This document shows, in pieces, positions 1 to 9,518 of a stretch of DNA of 64,000 nucleotides (positions are counted from its first letter, which is position 1; each line of letters opens with the position of its first letter). The stretch comes from an uncultured Prevotella sp. (lineage in GTDB: Bacteria > Bacteroidota > Bacteroidia > Bacteroidales > Bacteroidaceae). The notes under the pieces were generated by a model. The model was given only the letters and a program-made list of their open reading frames with translations, was not told the DNA's origin and did not search any database. The DNA lies in the NCBI GenBank assembly GCA_934202525.1, contig CAKPYB010000006.1, forward strand, positions 1 through 64,000, written 5' to 3'. A program made the translations under genes and the position numbers.

Positions 1-21
1 TGTGTTTTTAAAACTATGGTG

Positions 22-29
22 CAAAGATA
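22..29 (-). promoter_or_regulatory. Bacteroidetes-type -7 element for a gene left of the window
   Basis: The minus strand reads TATCTTTG, matching the Bacteroidetes primary-sigma -7 consensus TAnnTTTG. It points out of the window, so its gene lies to the left. No convincing -33 TTTG was found. Confidence 0.45.
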
Positions 30-90
30 CGAACAAATGAGAAGACTGCAATGGTATAAACGCGGAGCCGCTTACGAGTGTAGTGAGAAA

Positions 91-220
91 ATCGTGAGGG
101 ATAACCCCAAATCGTGATGGATAGCGTGAGGGATATTTCCGTTTTTGAAGTATCTATCACGCTATTCAAGTGTCTGTATATTAGTATATAAAGATGTATG
201 ATACATGCAAATCGTGATGG
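91..220. repeat. Short dispersed repeat with inverted copies
   Basis: The word ATCGTGAKGG occurs at about 91, 111 and 211. A related GCGTGAGGGATA at about 124 faces an imperfect inverse, TATCTATCACGC, at about 153-165, so this stretch could fold into a hairpin. No open reading frame of interest is present. It lies upstream of the minus-strand promoter at 22-29. Confidence 0.5.
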
Positions 221-255
221 ATGATAGATGATTACATAAAATTTGTTCATATGAA

Positions 256-563
256 GGCTGCGCTGGGTTACGAATATGGCTGCGCTGGGTTACGGATATG
301 ACTGCATCGGGTTACGAATATGACTGCATCGGGTTACGGATATGACTGCATCGGGTTACAAATATGGCTGCATCGGGTTACAGATATTACTGCGTAAGCT
401 AACGGAGACGTATCTGTAAGCTTATCGAGACGTCTGCATCAGCTAACTGAGACGTCTGCATCAGCTAACTGAGACGTCTGAACCCGCTTACTGAACTACT
501 TGAATTGTCTTACTGAACTACTTGAGTTGCGTGACTGAACTGCTTGAGTTGCTACCCTTCCAC
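256..563. repeat. 22-bp phased repeat array A (about 14 units)
   Basis: Units start at 256, 278, 300, 322, 344, 366, 388, 410, 432, 454, 476, 498, 520 and 542, exactly 22 bp apart. The unit sequence drifts in blocks: first CTGCRYYGGGTTAC words, then GAGAC/GTCTGC words forming the dyad AGACGTCT at unit junctions, then CTTACTGAACT words. Phase is kept when the sequence family changes. A 22-bp period cannot be a peptide repeat because 22 is not a multiple of 3. The array lies between the terminator of the YitT-type gene and the promoter at 22-29. Confidence 0.85.
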
Positions 564-652
564 TGGACTTACTGAACCCATACTTGCTCTTTTGGTAAAG
601 TGAGGGTATGTCATAAGTTTATGATTCACCCTCTTGACTTTCCTTGATGCAC

Positions 653-690
653 AAAAAAAGCACGGGATATTAAACTCCGTGCTCTTTTTT
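653..690 (-). terminator. Intrinsic terminator overlapping the YitT-type gene end
   Basis: The minus strand carries GCACGG, a 10-nt loop, CCGTGC and a run of T. The stem includes the last codons and stop of the upstream gene. The A/T runs on both flanks would let it act in both directions. Confidence 0.75.
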
Positions 691-1563
691 GCTTTTATAT
701 TTTATTTTGTCAAAACCTTCACCATACACACCGATAACGGCACTCTGACTGACAAAGGCATGGGGATCAATCTCGCTGATAAGACGGAAGATGGCAGGTG
801 CCTGGCGCTGCTTGGCCAACACGAAAAGCATCTTCACATCCTGACCGGAATAAAAACCGCTGGCATTCACCACCGTTACTCCCCTATCAGCATCTACATT
901 GATGCGCTTGCCTATCTCCTCATACTTCTGGGAAATGATAAAGAACTGTACGCTTCGTCTTCTGCTGTTTACCACCTGGTCGATGCAGAATGCCTGAACG
1001 CAAAGAACTACATAACCATATAACACCTTCTCCCAATCGTGTACCACCAGATAGCTGGAACTGATGATGAAGATGTCGCATATCATAATTACTCTACCAA
1101 GAGAAATGTCGCGATACTTGTTGACGATGGCTGCGATGATATCCGTACCACCCGTACTTCCACCAACAGAGAAACCGAGTCCGATTCCGCAGCCACAGAA
1201 AACGGCACCCAGGAAAGCAGCCCATAAAGGTTGGTTTTCCAAAAGATGAACATCACCTAAACGGCTGGAGAAGAAGGAGGTCAGGATGGTTACCACGATA
1301 ACGGCATAAACAGTCTTGACACAGAACTTTGCTCCCAAAATCTTAAACGCACATATTAATAAGGTGGCGTTCACGATAAAATACGGAATTTGAACCGGAC
1401 AACCGGTTGCCCAATAGATAATACTGGATATACCAGGTAATCCGCTTGCCGTTACATTGGTAGGCAAAAGGAAAACATTCCATCCAATGGCGTAGGATAT
1501 CATACCTATCGCAATCAAAACATAGTCTTGTACAGACTTCCACAAGGGTCGAGGAGGAGTCAT
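670..1563 (-). CDS. YitT family membrane protein (DUF2179)
   Basis: This 297-residue integral membrane protein belongs to the YitT/DUF161-DUF2179 family by its overall pattern. About five hydrophobic segments fill residues 12-190, with the glycine-rich stretch GCGIGLGFSVGGSTGGTDII near residue 125. A soluble C-terminal DUF2179-like domain spans about 205-290. The molecular function of the family is not established; a transporter role is often assumed. It lies downstream of the DUF4250 gene, separated by a dispersed repeat, and probably shares its promoter at 1969-1976. The start at 1563 gives the full family length. Its own terminator overlaps the stop codon. Confidence 0.85.
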   Translation of the reverse strand: MTPPRPLWKSVQDYVLIAIGMISYAIGWNVFLLPTNVTASGLPGISSIIYWATGCPVQIPYFIVNATLLICAFKILGAKFCVKTVYAVIVVTILTSFFSSRLGDVHLLENQPLWAAFLGAVFCGCGIGLGFSVGGSTGGTDIIAAIVNKYRDISLGRVIMICDIFIISSSYLVVHDWEKVLYGYVVLCVQAFCIDQVVNSRRRSVQFFIISQKYEEIGKRINVDADRGVTVVNASGFYSGQDVKMLFVLAKQRQAPAIFRLISEIDPHAFVSQSAVIGVYGEGFDKIKYKSKKEHGV

Positions 1564-1600
1564 AATTAATTAATAATTTACAATTTATATTTTTTTTAAA

Positions 1601-1686
1601 GCTTTTGCCCTTACAGGGCGTTTTAAATGCAATTATATTTACCCAGGGTGTTGCCCTGGGCTAGGAGCTTCTGCCCTTACAGGGCG
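1601..1686. repeat. Dispersed intergenic repeat with three hairpins
   Basis: Two copies of GCTTYTGCCCTTACAGGGCG (1601-1620 and about 1667-1686) flank an ACCCAGGGTGTTGCCCTGGG hairpin. Each contains a small inverted repeat (GCCCT/AGGGC; CCCAGGG/CCCTGGG). Similar CCC/GGG hairpin repeats are, from memory, scattered in other Bacteroidetes genomes. It separates two minus-strand genes and may be an RNA processing or attenuation site. Confidence 0.6.
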
Positions 1687-1717
1687 TGCTGACTATACTT
1701 TTCTGAGCGTGTGGGTT

Positions 1718-1903
1718 TTACCAGAATTTCTTCTGCTGCTCTGACCACTCAAATCCTTGGGTAGCCACTTTGGCCTCTAATGCCGCACGGTTCACATTGA
1801 AGTGATAGCAAATTTCATCGAGTGTTTCAAACTCGTGGTCACGAAGCAGGAAGTTGATGGCGCTTACGAGCATCGGAACATCATTCATTGGTAACTTATC
1901 CAT
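1718..1903 (-). CDS. DUF4250 domain-containing small protein
   Basis: This 61-residue protein matches the DUF4250 pattern: an N-terminal PMLVSAINFLLRD helix, then LDEICYHFNVNRAALEAKV resembling a small helix-turn-helix, and a C-terminal aromatic tail. No function is known for the family. It is the first gene behind the -7 element at 1969-1976 and is followed at about 150 bp by the YitT-type gene. The whole small domain is present, so the length is normal for the family. Confidence 0.8.
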   Translation of the reverse strand: MDKLPMNDVPMLVSAINFLLRDHEFETLDEICYHFNVNRAALEAKVATQGFEWSEQQKKFW

Positions 1904-1968
1904 CTTTTATATTGATTAATTAATATTTATTATTGATTACTTGGAGGCACCATGCCTCTTTCGGGGTG

Positions 1969-1976
1969 CAAAATTA
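1969..1976 (-). promoter_or_regulatory. -7 element for the DUF4250/YitT unit
   Basis: The minus strand reads TAATTTTG, a TAnnTTTG match, about 66 bp upstream of the DUF4250 start codon. Confidence 0.45.
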
Positions 1977-1999
1977 CTGCAAAATTCAGACAATACCAA

Positions 2000-2040
2000 A
2001 AAAAATCCCAGCAATCTTTTACCGATTGCTGGGATTTTTA
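2000..2040 (-). terminator. Terminator of the nuo operon
   Basis: A perfect stem AATCCCAGCAATC / GATTGCTGGGATT with a 7-nt loop is flanked by A and T runs on both sides. It lies 16 bp past the nuoN stop and can work in both directions. Confidence 0.85.
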
Positions 2041-2055
2041 TAAATTATTGATGAT

Positions 2056-3507
2056 TTACGCATTCACTGCAACTGAAATCCAGTCGAAGACGAATGAGCA
2101 AATACCGAATGCTACGATACCTACGGTGCAGATTGCAAGCGCCAACTTGGTTGAGCATGCGCTCTGGAAAGTAGGAAGCGGATTATCGCTGTGCTTGATG
2201 AACATAGCCTTCACGATGAGCAAATAGTAGTACAAGCTGATAACTGTGTTTACCAACGCGATGAATACTACGCCGTATGCCCATGCTCCCAATGTGGTGT
2301 GGATATCGTGAGTTCCAACGGCTGCCATGAACACGAAGAACTTCGAGAACATACCAGCGAATGGAGGAATACCACCCAATGAGAACAATGCCAATGTCAT
2401 CAGGAACGCCAGACGTGGGTTGGTCTTGTACAAACCATTGTAGCTGTCCATCTGAACAGTACCATTGTTGTGCTCCTCAATAGATGAGATGATGGTGAAG
2501 ACGCTCAGGTTGGCTACTACATAAATCAATACATAGTAAGTCAAGGCGCTCACGCTCATCGCTGAGTTACCTACCACAGCCAACATGATGTAACCTGCCT
2601 GAGAGATAGAAGAGAATGCCATGAAACGCTTCAAGTCGCTCTGACGGATGGCAAACAGGTTGGCGATAGTGATAGAAAGTACAATCACGATGTAAAGCAA
2701 CACAGTCCAGTACTCTACCATTGGCTGGAACACCTTCATCAGGATAGCGCAGAGTGTGAACGCTGCAGCACCCTTAGATACTACTGAAAGATAACCTGTA
2801 ACAGTAGTTGGTGCACCCTGGTATGAATCGGCTGTCCAGAAGTGGAAAGGAACCAAGGAAATCTTGAAACCGAGACCACTGAAGAAGAATACCATACCGG
2901 CGATTGTCAATGGAGATGCAGAGATAACGTTTGCCATATCGTTGAAGTACAAGGTACCACAAGCTGCATAGAGCAGAGAGATACCGTAGATCATCACGCC
3001 ACTAGAGAAAGTAGCAGTAAGGATGAACTTGGCACCTGCCTCAGCAGAATTGTGACGGTACTTATCGAATGCTACCAAGCAAGCCATTGGCACAGATGCC
3101 ATTTCGAGGCCGAGGAAGAACAGGAGGAAGTGGTTGGCACTAACCATCATGTTCATACCGAGCAAGGTAGAGATAATCAGCATATAGAACTCACCCTCCT
3201 TGAAGGCTGTGTCCTCACGGCTCAACCACTCCTTAGCCTGTACCATCACGATGAGGGTACCCAGCGCCAGAATAGTCTTCAAGACACCGGCAGCAGGACT
3301 TGTGGTGTACATGCCGCCAAATGCCTCTGTGGCTTCTGTTGGGAAGATGTTGATGGCAATGTGAGCCACCATCAAGAGACATACCAGAGGATTGAACCAC
3401 TTACGGTCTGCGCTCTTGGAACTGCAGAAGTCAGCAATGAAAGTGATCAACAGAACTACCATCAGAGTAGCTTCTGGAATCATATTTAAAAATTGACTGT
3501 AATTCAT
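2056..3507 (-). CDS. nuoN: NADH-quinone oxidoreductase subunit N
   Basis: This 483-residue polytopic protein is the NuoN antiporter-like subunit of the complex I membrane arm, which takes part in proton translocation. Visible family features are the glutamate-bearing helix [18 protein letters not shown] (near residue 130), the [20 protein letters not shown] block that follows a conserved lysine (near 220-240), and [20 protein letters not shown]. Length is normal. It is the last gene of the operon, 15 bp after nuoM, and is followed by a strong terminator. Confidence 0.96.
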   Translation of the reverse strand: MNYSQFLNMIPEATLMVVLLITFIADFCSSKSADRKWFNPLVCLLMVAHIAINIFPTEATEAFGGMYTTSPAAGVLKTILALGTLIVMVQAKEWLSREDTAFKEGEFYMLIISTLLGMNMMVSANHFLLFFLGLEMASVPMACLVAFDKYRHNSAEAGAKFILTATFSSGVMIYGISLLYAACGTLYFNDMANVISASPLTIAGMVFFFSGLGFKISLVPFHFWTADSYQGAPTTVTGYLSVVSKGAAAFTLCAILMKVFQPMVEYWTVLLYIVIVLSITIANLFAIRQSDLKRFMAFSSISQAGYIMLAVVGNSAMSVSALTYYVLIYVVANLSVFTIISSIEEHNNGTVQMDSYNGLYKTNPRLAFLMTLALFSLGGIPPFAGMFSKFFVFMAAVGTHDIHTTLGAWAYGVVFIALVNTVISLYYYLLIVKAMFIKHSDNPLPTFQSACSTKLALAICTVGIVAFGICSFVFDWISVAVNA

Positions 3508-3522
3508 TTCTTCTGATATTTA

Positions 3523-5022
3523 TTACATGATTACACTAAAGATAGGACCTACAGCGTCCATGATAATCTCCTCTGCCCAGAGTGGGAACATACCGAGACC
3601 TGCTACACAGGCAATCAGACCTGCTACAGCGATACGCTCGTCCCATGTAGCATCGTGAAGCTTCTCCAACTTTGGATTAGGAACCTTCTGATAAAGGATC
3701 TTACCAACACAACGCAAGATGTAAACCGCTGTCACTACGATAGAGGTACATGCGATGATGGTACATACGCGATGGAATGTATCTGCATTCTGGAATGCAC
3801 CTACGAAGATGGTCATCTCGGCTACGAAACCAGAGAAACCTGGCAAACCGAGGTTAGCCAAACCTGCTACTGCATAACCTACTGAGAGGAATGGGATGAT
3901 CTTCATCAAACCACCCAGATAACGTACGTCACGTGTACCAGCCTGATGGTAAATCATACCGATAACGGCGAAGAAGAGGGCGGTCATCAAACCGTGAGAC
4001 AACATCTGGAGGATTGCACCAGTAGCGGCTGTCTCAGTCATCATACAGAGAGCGAAGAGCACCATACCACAGTGAGATACTGATGAATAGGCGTTGATGT
4101 ACTTCAAGTCGGTCTGTACACATGCTGACAAAGCACCATATACGATAGAGATAGTAGTCAGCACGAGGAACACCTTGATCCAGAATCCGTGAGTAGCAGC
4201 TGGCAAGAGGAACATAGCGATACGGAAGCAACCGTAACCACCAAGCTTCATCAATACACCGGCGTGCAACATAGATACGGCTGTTGGCGCACTGGCGTGA
4301 CCATCAGGAGACCATGTGTGGAATGGGAACAGAGCACCGAGGATACCGAAACCGATGAAGAGCAATGGGAAGAACACGTTCTGCACGCTCTCTGGAATCG
4401 CATGAGCACCATTGGTATGGTGAGCGATATCGAGGATTTCGAAGGTCTGAGCACCACTGTAGAAGTAGATACCCAGGATACCGATAACCAAAAGGGCTGA
4501 ACCACCCATCAACATCAAAGTCAACTTCATGGCTGAATACTCCTTCGCACCACTACCCCATACACCGATGAGGAGGTACATAGGAATCAGCGCTACCTCA
4601 TAGAACATGAACATGGTGAACATGTCGATAGAGATGAAGAAGCCGTATACACCGATGCTCAAGAGAGTGAACCAGAGGAAGTATTCCTTCTTCATTGGCT
4701 CCATCTGCCAAGAAGCAAATGTACCGGTGAACACGATGACTGAAGTCAGGAGAATCATCACTACAGAGATACCATCCACACCGAGTGAATAGTTGATGTG
4801 CAATGGCTCAAACCAAGGCACACAGTAGGTGAAGAGCATCGGAGCTTGGTCGGCTGGCATTGTCTCACGAGCTTCGAGAAATGCAAACACCAAATAGATG
4901 GAGAGACCGAGCAGTACGCTGGCACCTGCTACCATCACACCACGAACCTGCTTGTCGTTGCGTGCCAACCAGAGGCCGAGCAACATCAGGAGTGGTACTA
5001 TGACGAATATACTTAAATTCAT
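3523..5022 (-). CDS. nuoM: NADH-quinone oxidoreductase subunit M
   Basis: This 499-residue subunit is one of three Mrp-antiporter-like subunits of the membrane arm. The conserved glutamate helix appears as MFYEVALIPMYLLIGVWG near residue 140. The block FPFHTWSPDGHASAPTAVSM near 230 and TDLKYINAYSSVSHCGMVL near 305 are typical of NuoM. It is about the usual length and has around 14 hydrophobic segments. It sits between nuoL (33 bp gap) and nuoN (15 bp gap) in the usual L-M-N order. Confidence 0.97.
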   Translation of the reverse strand: MNLSIFVIVPLLMLLGLWLARNDKQVRGVMVAGASVLLGLSIYLVFAFLEARETMPADQAPMLFTYCVPWFEPLHINYSLGVDGISVVMILLTSVIVFTGTFASWQMEPMKKEYFLWFTLLSIGVYGFFISIDMFTMFMFYEVALIPMYLLIGVWGSGAKEYSAMKLTLMLMGGSALLVIGILGIYFYSGAQTFEILDIAHHTNGAHAIPESVQNVFFPLLFIGFGILGALFPFHTWSPDGHASAPTAVSMLHAGVLMKLGGYGCFRIAMFLLPAATHGFWIKVFLVLTTISIVYGALSACVQTDLKYINAYSSVSHCGMVLFALCMMTETAATGAILQMLSHGLMTALFFAVIGMIYHQAGTRDVRYLGGLMKIIPFLSVGYAVAGLANLGLPGFSGFVAEMTIFVGAFQNADTFHRVCTIIACTSIVVTAVYILRCVGKILYQKVPNPKLEKLHDATWDERIAVAGLIACVAGLGMFPLWAEEIIMDAVGPIFSVIM

Positions 5023-5055
5023 TTCTTTTCTATTTACTTAATTGTGAGACTTTCA

Positions 5056-7011
5056 TTAAAGAAGTGCGAGCAGGCACAATGTCAATGCTACGGTACCGGT
5101 GAGGAACCAGATAGCATAGCTGCGAACATCACCACTCTGCCATGGGCGGATGGTTTCACCTGCCTCCTGTGTACCCCAAGCCATGAAGTTGAAGGTACCA
5201 TCGATAACGCGACGGTCGAACCATGCGATTGGCTTAGAGAACAGACCGAAGACAATCTTGTGGGTGAAGAACTGCCAAGCATCGTCGATATAGAAACGGT
5301 TCAAGGCTGCCTTGTGCAACTTAGGCATCTTCTTAGCCAAACCGTCTGCCAATGGAGTCTTCTTAGGAGCATACATGTAAGTAGCCAGACCGATACCGAT
5401 GATTGCAACAATCACAGATGTAGTTGCCACGCTCATGTCGATATGGATATCGTAGCTCTGACCTGTAGCAGATATGAAGTGACCGAATGGAATCAAACCG
5501 CAGAGGCAAGAGATGATGGCGAGGAATACCAATGGACCCCACATCACGAAAGGAACCTCCTGTGGCTTGCGACGGTTCTCAGGATCCAGCTCATAGTAGC
5601 TCTGTCCCCAGAAGATAACGTAGTAGAGACGGAACATGTAGAATGCTGTCATACCGGCAACCACTGTCATGAACCAGCCCATGAATGGAGAGAACTGGAA
5701 GCAAGCTGAGATAATCTCATCCTTTGACCAGAAACCTGCGAATGGAGGAATACCTGCAATCGCCAAGCAACCGATGAGGAAGCAGATGTTGGTAATAGGC
5801 ATGTACTTGTGCAGACCGCCCATGTACTCCTTGAAGTTGCTGCCGATGATGACGATGATGGCACCAGAGCAGAGGAAGAGCAATGCCTTGAACATAGCGT
5901 GGGTAAACAGGTGGAAGATACCAGCCATGTAACCCAGACCACCGTGGTGGTTATCTACAGCGAAGCAAACGCCGAGAGCAACGAGCATGTAGGCAATCTG
6001 AGAGATAGTAGAGAAAGCCAGACCACGCTTGATATCACGCTGGCAGCAAGCTACGGCTGCTGCATAGAATGCAGTGAAGGCTGCAATGTAAGCTACATAG
6101 TGAAGAGTCTCAGGAGCATACTGTACCCAGATTGGGAAGAGGCTGGCTACCTGATAAACACCGGCTACAACCATGGTAGCGGCGTGGATCAAAGCAGAAA
6201 CAGGTGTTGGACCCTCCATCGCATCTGGCAACCAGATGTGCAATGGGAACATCGCACTCTTACCGGCACCACCGATGAACATGAGGAACAACGCTGTTGG
6301 CATTACCCAAGCTGCACCTGCCAAAGCTGAGTTGAGCTCTGGCTGAGCATTCAAGTCGTAGTTGAAGGTTCCTACGTAGAAGCTGTAGAACAGGATACCG
6401 ATCAAGAAGAAGAGGTCAGCGAAACGAGTTACGATGAACGCCTTCTTGCTGGCATGAACTGCAGCATGCTTTGGATAGTAGAAACCGATGAGCAGGTATG
6501 AGCAAACACCCACCAACTCCCAGAACAGATACATCTGGAAGATGTTGGTAGCTACTACCAAGCCCAACATTGACATGGTGAAGAGGCTCAGGTAAGCGTA
6601 GAAACGCTGCATACCCTTCTCATATTCCTCAACCTTGTAGTTCTCATCGCGCTCTGCCATATAGCCGAAGCTGTAGATGTGAACCATGAAGCTGACGGTG
6701 GTAATCACGATGAGCATCAATACGGAGATTGGGCTCAGACGGAAACCGATGTTGAAGGTGAGCAACTCAGTAAACTTCAACCATGTGAAATTAAATACGG
6801 TAACAGTTGGGTACATACCTGTAGAGGCATCGCGACCCACTGCAAAGAAGTACTCGTATGCTGTATAGACAGACATCGCGAATACACAGCCCATCAATAC
6901 GGTACCGATGAGTGCTGCTACCGGTCTTTTCATCTTCATACCCACAAGTCCCAGAACCAGGAAGCTCAGGAATGGCAGAAGAAGTATCAAAAATGCATAA
7001 TTGTATTCCAT
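5056..7011 (-). CDS. nuoL: NADH-quinone oxidoreductase subunit L
   Basis: This is the 651-residue distal antiporter-like subunit of complex I. It contains the glutamate helix YLFWELVGVCSYLLIGFYY near residue 150, the loop FPLHIWLPDAMEGPTPVSAL near 260, and DIKRGLAFSTISQIAYMLVALG. Beyond the 14-helix core it has the long C-terminal region expected for NuoL, where a lateral helix runs along the membrane arm. The gap to nuoK is only 6 bp, supporting cotranscription. Confidence 0.97.
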   Translation of the reverse strand: MEYNYAFLILLLPFLSFLVLGLVGMKMKRPVAALIGTVLMGCVFAMSVYTAYEYFFAVGRDASTGMYPTVTVFNFTWLKFTELLTFNIGFRLSPISVLMLIVITTVSFMVHIYSFGYMAERDENYKVEEYEKGMQRFYAYLSLFTMSMLGLVVATNIFQMYLFWELVGVCSYLLIGFYYPKHAAVHASKKAFIVTRFADLFFLIGILFYSFYVGTFNYDLNAQPELNSALAGAAWVMPTALFLMFIGGAGKSAMFPLHIWLPDAMEGPTPVSALIHAATMVVAGVYQVASLFPIWVQYAPETLHYVAYIAAFTAFYAAAVACCQRDIKRGLAFSTISQIAYMLVALGVCFAVDNHHGGLGYMAGIFHLFTHAMFKALLFLCSGAIIVIIGSNFKEYMGGLHKYMPITNICFLIGCLAIAGIPPFAGFWSKDEIISACFQFSPFMGWFMTVVAGMTAFYMFRLYYVIFWGQSYYELDPENRRKPQEVPFVMWGPLVFLAIISCLCGLIPFGHFISATGQSYDIHIDMSVATTSVIVAIIGIGLATYMYAPKKTPLADGLAKKMPKLHKAALNRFYIDDAWQFFTHKIVFGLFSKPIAWFDRRVIDGTFNFMAWGTQEAGETIRPWQSGDVRSYAIWFLTGTVALTLCLLALL

Positions 7012-7017
7012 TGTCTT

Positions 7018-7326
7018 TTAGAATTTCATGTTTTCAATACTGTTCACCTGGTCACTGTGATAGTTGCGGTAAACGTTGATAATAATAGCGAGTGCTACGG
7101 CTGTCTCGGCTGCTGCTACTCCGATAGAGAACAATGTGAAGAAGAAACCTTCCAACTGTCCTGGGAAGAGGATGCGGTTGAACACAGCGAAGTTCAGGTC
7201 GGCTGCATTCAATACAAGCTCGATGGAGATGAGCATGGCAACGAGGTTACGGCGTGTACAGAAGCCATAGACTCCGATGAAGAACAAGAGTGCTGAGAGC
7301 ACGAAGAAATATTGTACTGGAATCAT
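7018..7326 (-). CDS. nuoK: NADH-quinone oxidoreductase subunit K
   Basis: This 102-residue protein with three hydrophobic helices is the NuoK subunit. The segment NLVAMLISIELVLNAADLNF contains the membrane glutamate that is essential for proton coupling in this family. A second helix carries AAAETAVALAIIINVYR. Length is typical. Its start overlaps the nuoJ stop by 4 bp, which suggests coupled translation. Confidence 0.96.
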   Translation of the reverse strand: MIPVQYFFVLSALLFFIGVYGFCTRRNLVAMLISIELVLNAADLNFAVFNRILFPGQLEGFFFTLFSIGVAAAETAVALAIIINVYRNYHSDQVNSIENMKF

Positions 7327-7850
7327 TTCTTATCCTCCTTTCTTGCGATTAAGATACCACCGATGATACATGCCAACAGGAATACAGAGATAAACTCGAA
7401 TGGCAATACATAGCCATACTTGTCAGCACCTACCAGTGCAGAACCTACCTGGTCCATTGGCACCTCGGTGTCGGCTACGGTTGCAGCCATATCAATAAAG
7501 TGATTCTTCAACACGATGACTGCCAAGGTTACGAAACCAACGAGGCAGACGAGTGCGCGACCAACAATCTTGCTACCCTTGACATGCTCCAAAAGACCCT
7601 GAAGAGTACGCTTTGAAACCAACTGGATAGCGAAGACATAAAGCATGGTGATACCGCCGGCATATACTGAAATCTGAGCAGCACCCAGATAAGTATAGTC
7701 GAGCAGGAAGAACATGCCTGCTACACCGAAGAGTACGAACAACAGGAAGGTTGCCGCACGCATGATGCGCTTGGTGAACACGCACATGATGGCTGAGCCA
7801 AGGATGACTACTGCCAAGATGACGAACATAAATAAATTTGCTGTTATCAT
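7323..7850 (-). CDS. nuoJ: NADH-quinone oxidoreductase subunit J
   Basis: This 175-residue membrane subunit belongs to the NuoJ family. The motif YLGAAQISVYAGGITMLYVF near residue 55 is the conserved third helix of the family. About five hydrophobic segments are visible and the C-terminus is short and lysine-rich. It overlaps nuoK by 4 bp and follows nuoI by 15 bp. Confidence 0.95.
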   Translation of the reverse strand: MITANLFMFVILAVVILGSAIMCVFTKRIMRAATFLLFVLFGVAGMFFLLDYTYLGAAQISVYAGGITMLYVFAIQLVSKRTLQGLLEHVKGSKIVGRALVCLVGFVTLAVIVLKNHFIDMAATVADTEVPMDQVGSALVGADKYGYVLPFEFISVFLLACIIGGILIARKEDKK

Positions 7851-7865
7851 TGTCTAAAGTCCTCC

Positions 7866-8396
7866 TTACTTAGTCTTGGTGTTAAACTTACCGATTTCCA
7901 ATGGGGCACCACCCTCAATGAGGTTAGGAAGGCTTCCGCCCTTATAAACCTCCTTGTCAAGGTGCATCACCAACTTGTTGCGGTCGAAGACTGCATTCTC
8001 GAAATCGTTGACAAACTTGATTGCACCGAAGTTACATGCGTTCACACAGAGTTCGCAGAACATGCAGTCGCCCAAGTCGTACTGGTAATCTACCAGCTTG
8101 CGCTTCTTCTTGCCTGTCTCTGGGTCCTCTACCATCTCGGTCACGATCTTGATGGTATCGTTAGGGCATGACTTCTCACACAATGTACAACCCACACACT
8201 TGTAAGCCTCGTTCTCATCACGAACGAAGACCAGGCGTCCACGGAAACGTGGAGATACGTGGAGTGTAGTCTTGCGGTTCTCAGGATACTGCTCTGTGCT
8301 CTTTGGTGTGAAGTACTCCTTCATGGTAACCTTCATACCAGTAGCGAGGGTCTTCAAACCCGCTGCAATACCGCCGAAATATGAATTGTTAGACAT
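7866..8396 (-). CDS. nuoI: NADH-quinone oxidoreductase subunit I (two 4Fe-4S clusters)
   Basis: This 176-residue ferredoxin-like subunit carries clusters N6a and N6b in the peripheral arm. Two motifs are visible: CVGCTLCEKSCPN near residue 69 and CMFCELCVNACNFGAIKF near 113. Electrons pass through them toward NuoB. Length is normal for NuoI. In this organism type the usual upstream donors NuoE, NuoF and NuoG are absent from the operon, so NuoI may be close to the entry point of electrons. Confidence 0.97.
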   Translation of the reverse strand: MSNNSYFGGIAAGLKTLATGMKVTMKEYFTPKSTEQYPENRKTTLHVSPRFRGRLVFVRDENEAYKCVGCTLCEKSCPNDTIKIVTEMVEDPETGKKKRKLVDYQYDLGDCMFCELCVNACNFGAIKFVNDFENAVFDRNKLVMHLDKEVYKGGSLPNLIEGGAPLEIGKFNTKTK

Positions 8397-8430
8397 ACTT
8401 TCTTATTATTATAATAATGTGTATTAAAGA

Positions 8431-9516
8431 TTATCCGTGGATTCCGAATGCTACGCACACGGTCATCAAAATCAGGATGACGAGTGACAATGGCATCAGA
8501 TACTTCCACTCCAACTTCAGAATCTGGTCGATACGGAGACGTGGGAATGTCCAACGTACCCACATCAGGAGCCAAACCACAGCAAAGGTCTTACCGAAGA
8601 ACCAGATGAAACCTGGGATGAGGTTCATCAGATTGTCGAAGCCCTCGATACCGATGTTCAATGGCGCCCAACCACCGAGGAATACGGTAGAAGCAATACC
8701 AGAAATCACGAAGAGGTTAAGGTACTCAGCCAGGTAGTAGAAACCGAAGCCCATACCTGAATACTCAGTGTGGTAACCAGCGGTCAACTCACTCTCAGCC
8801 TCAGCCAAGTCGAAAGGACCACGGTTTGCCTCAGCATTACCTGCTACGAGGAATACGAGGAAAGCCAGGATAGCTGGCACATGACCCTTGATAATCAACC
8901 AGTTCCAAGCTCCAGTCTGAGCCTCAACGATACCGCTTACCTGCATGGTTCCGGTGAGGACTACTGCAGAAATGAGGCAGAGACCGAGAGACATCTCGTA
9001 AGAAATCATCTGTACGGCACCACGCATGGCAGATACCACAGAGTACTTGTTGTTTGATGCCCAACCAGCGAGGAACACACCCAGCACACCGATAGAACTT
9101 ACGGCTGTGATGAGGAATACACCTACGTTGAAGTCAAGAATATGTGCTCCCTTGTTCCATGGAAGGAATGAGAAAGTACCTACAGAGGCAATGATCACGA
9201 GGAATGGTGCCATGTAGTAGAGCAGCTTGTCGGCTCTATCTACAGCGAAGATCTCCTTGATCAACATCTTGAGCACGTCGGCGAATACCTGGAAGATACC
9301 CCAAGGACCTACACGCATAGGGCCGAGACGGCACTGGAAGTAGGCACACACCTTACGCTCCATGAAGATAAGTACGATAGCGATGAGGGCGTATGCTGTC
9401 AAAATGCAGATACCCACGAGCACGCACTCTATCAGAATCGACAGGAAGTCGCCCAAACCCAAGGTCTGGCGAAGCAGATTGTCGATGAATGTTGTTACTA
9501 TACTAAAATCAAACAT
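8431..9516 (-). CDS. nuoH: NADH-quinone oxidoreductase subunit H
   Basis: This 361-residue membrane subunit forms part of the quinone chamber. It has about eight hydrophobic helices. The signature loop GPFDLAEAESELTAGYHTEY (near residue 230) and MERKVCAYFQCRLGPMRVGP (near 52) are diagnostic. It abuts nuoCD with only 2 bp between the nuoCD stop and its start, and is followed by nuoI after 34 bp. Confidence 0.97.
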   Translation of the reverse strand: MFDFSIVTTFIDNLLRQTLGLGDFLSILIECVLVGICILTAYALIAIVLIFMERKVCAYFQCRLGPMRVGPWGIFQVFADVLKMLIKEIFAVDRADKLLYYMAPFLVIIASVGTFSFLPWNKGAHILDFNVGVFLITAVSSIGVLGVFLAGWASNNKYSVVSAMRGAVQMISYEMSLGLCLISAVVLTGTMQVSGIVEAQTGAWNWLIIKGHVPAILAFLVFLVAGNAEANRGPFDLAEAESELTAGYHTEYSGMGFGFYYLAEYLNLFVISGIASTVFLGGWAPLNIGIEGFDNLMNLIPGFIWFFGKTFAVVWLLMWVRWTFPRLRIDQILKLEWKYLMPLSLVILILMTVCVAFGIHG

Positions 9517-9518
9517 AA

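Noticed and set aside
256..563. CRISPR array
   Set aside because: The period is 22 bp with no constant repeat plus unique spacer, and no cas genes are present. The same holds for the arrays at 12407-12906 and 36489-36730.
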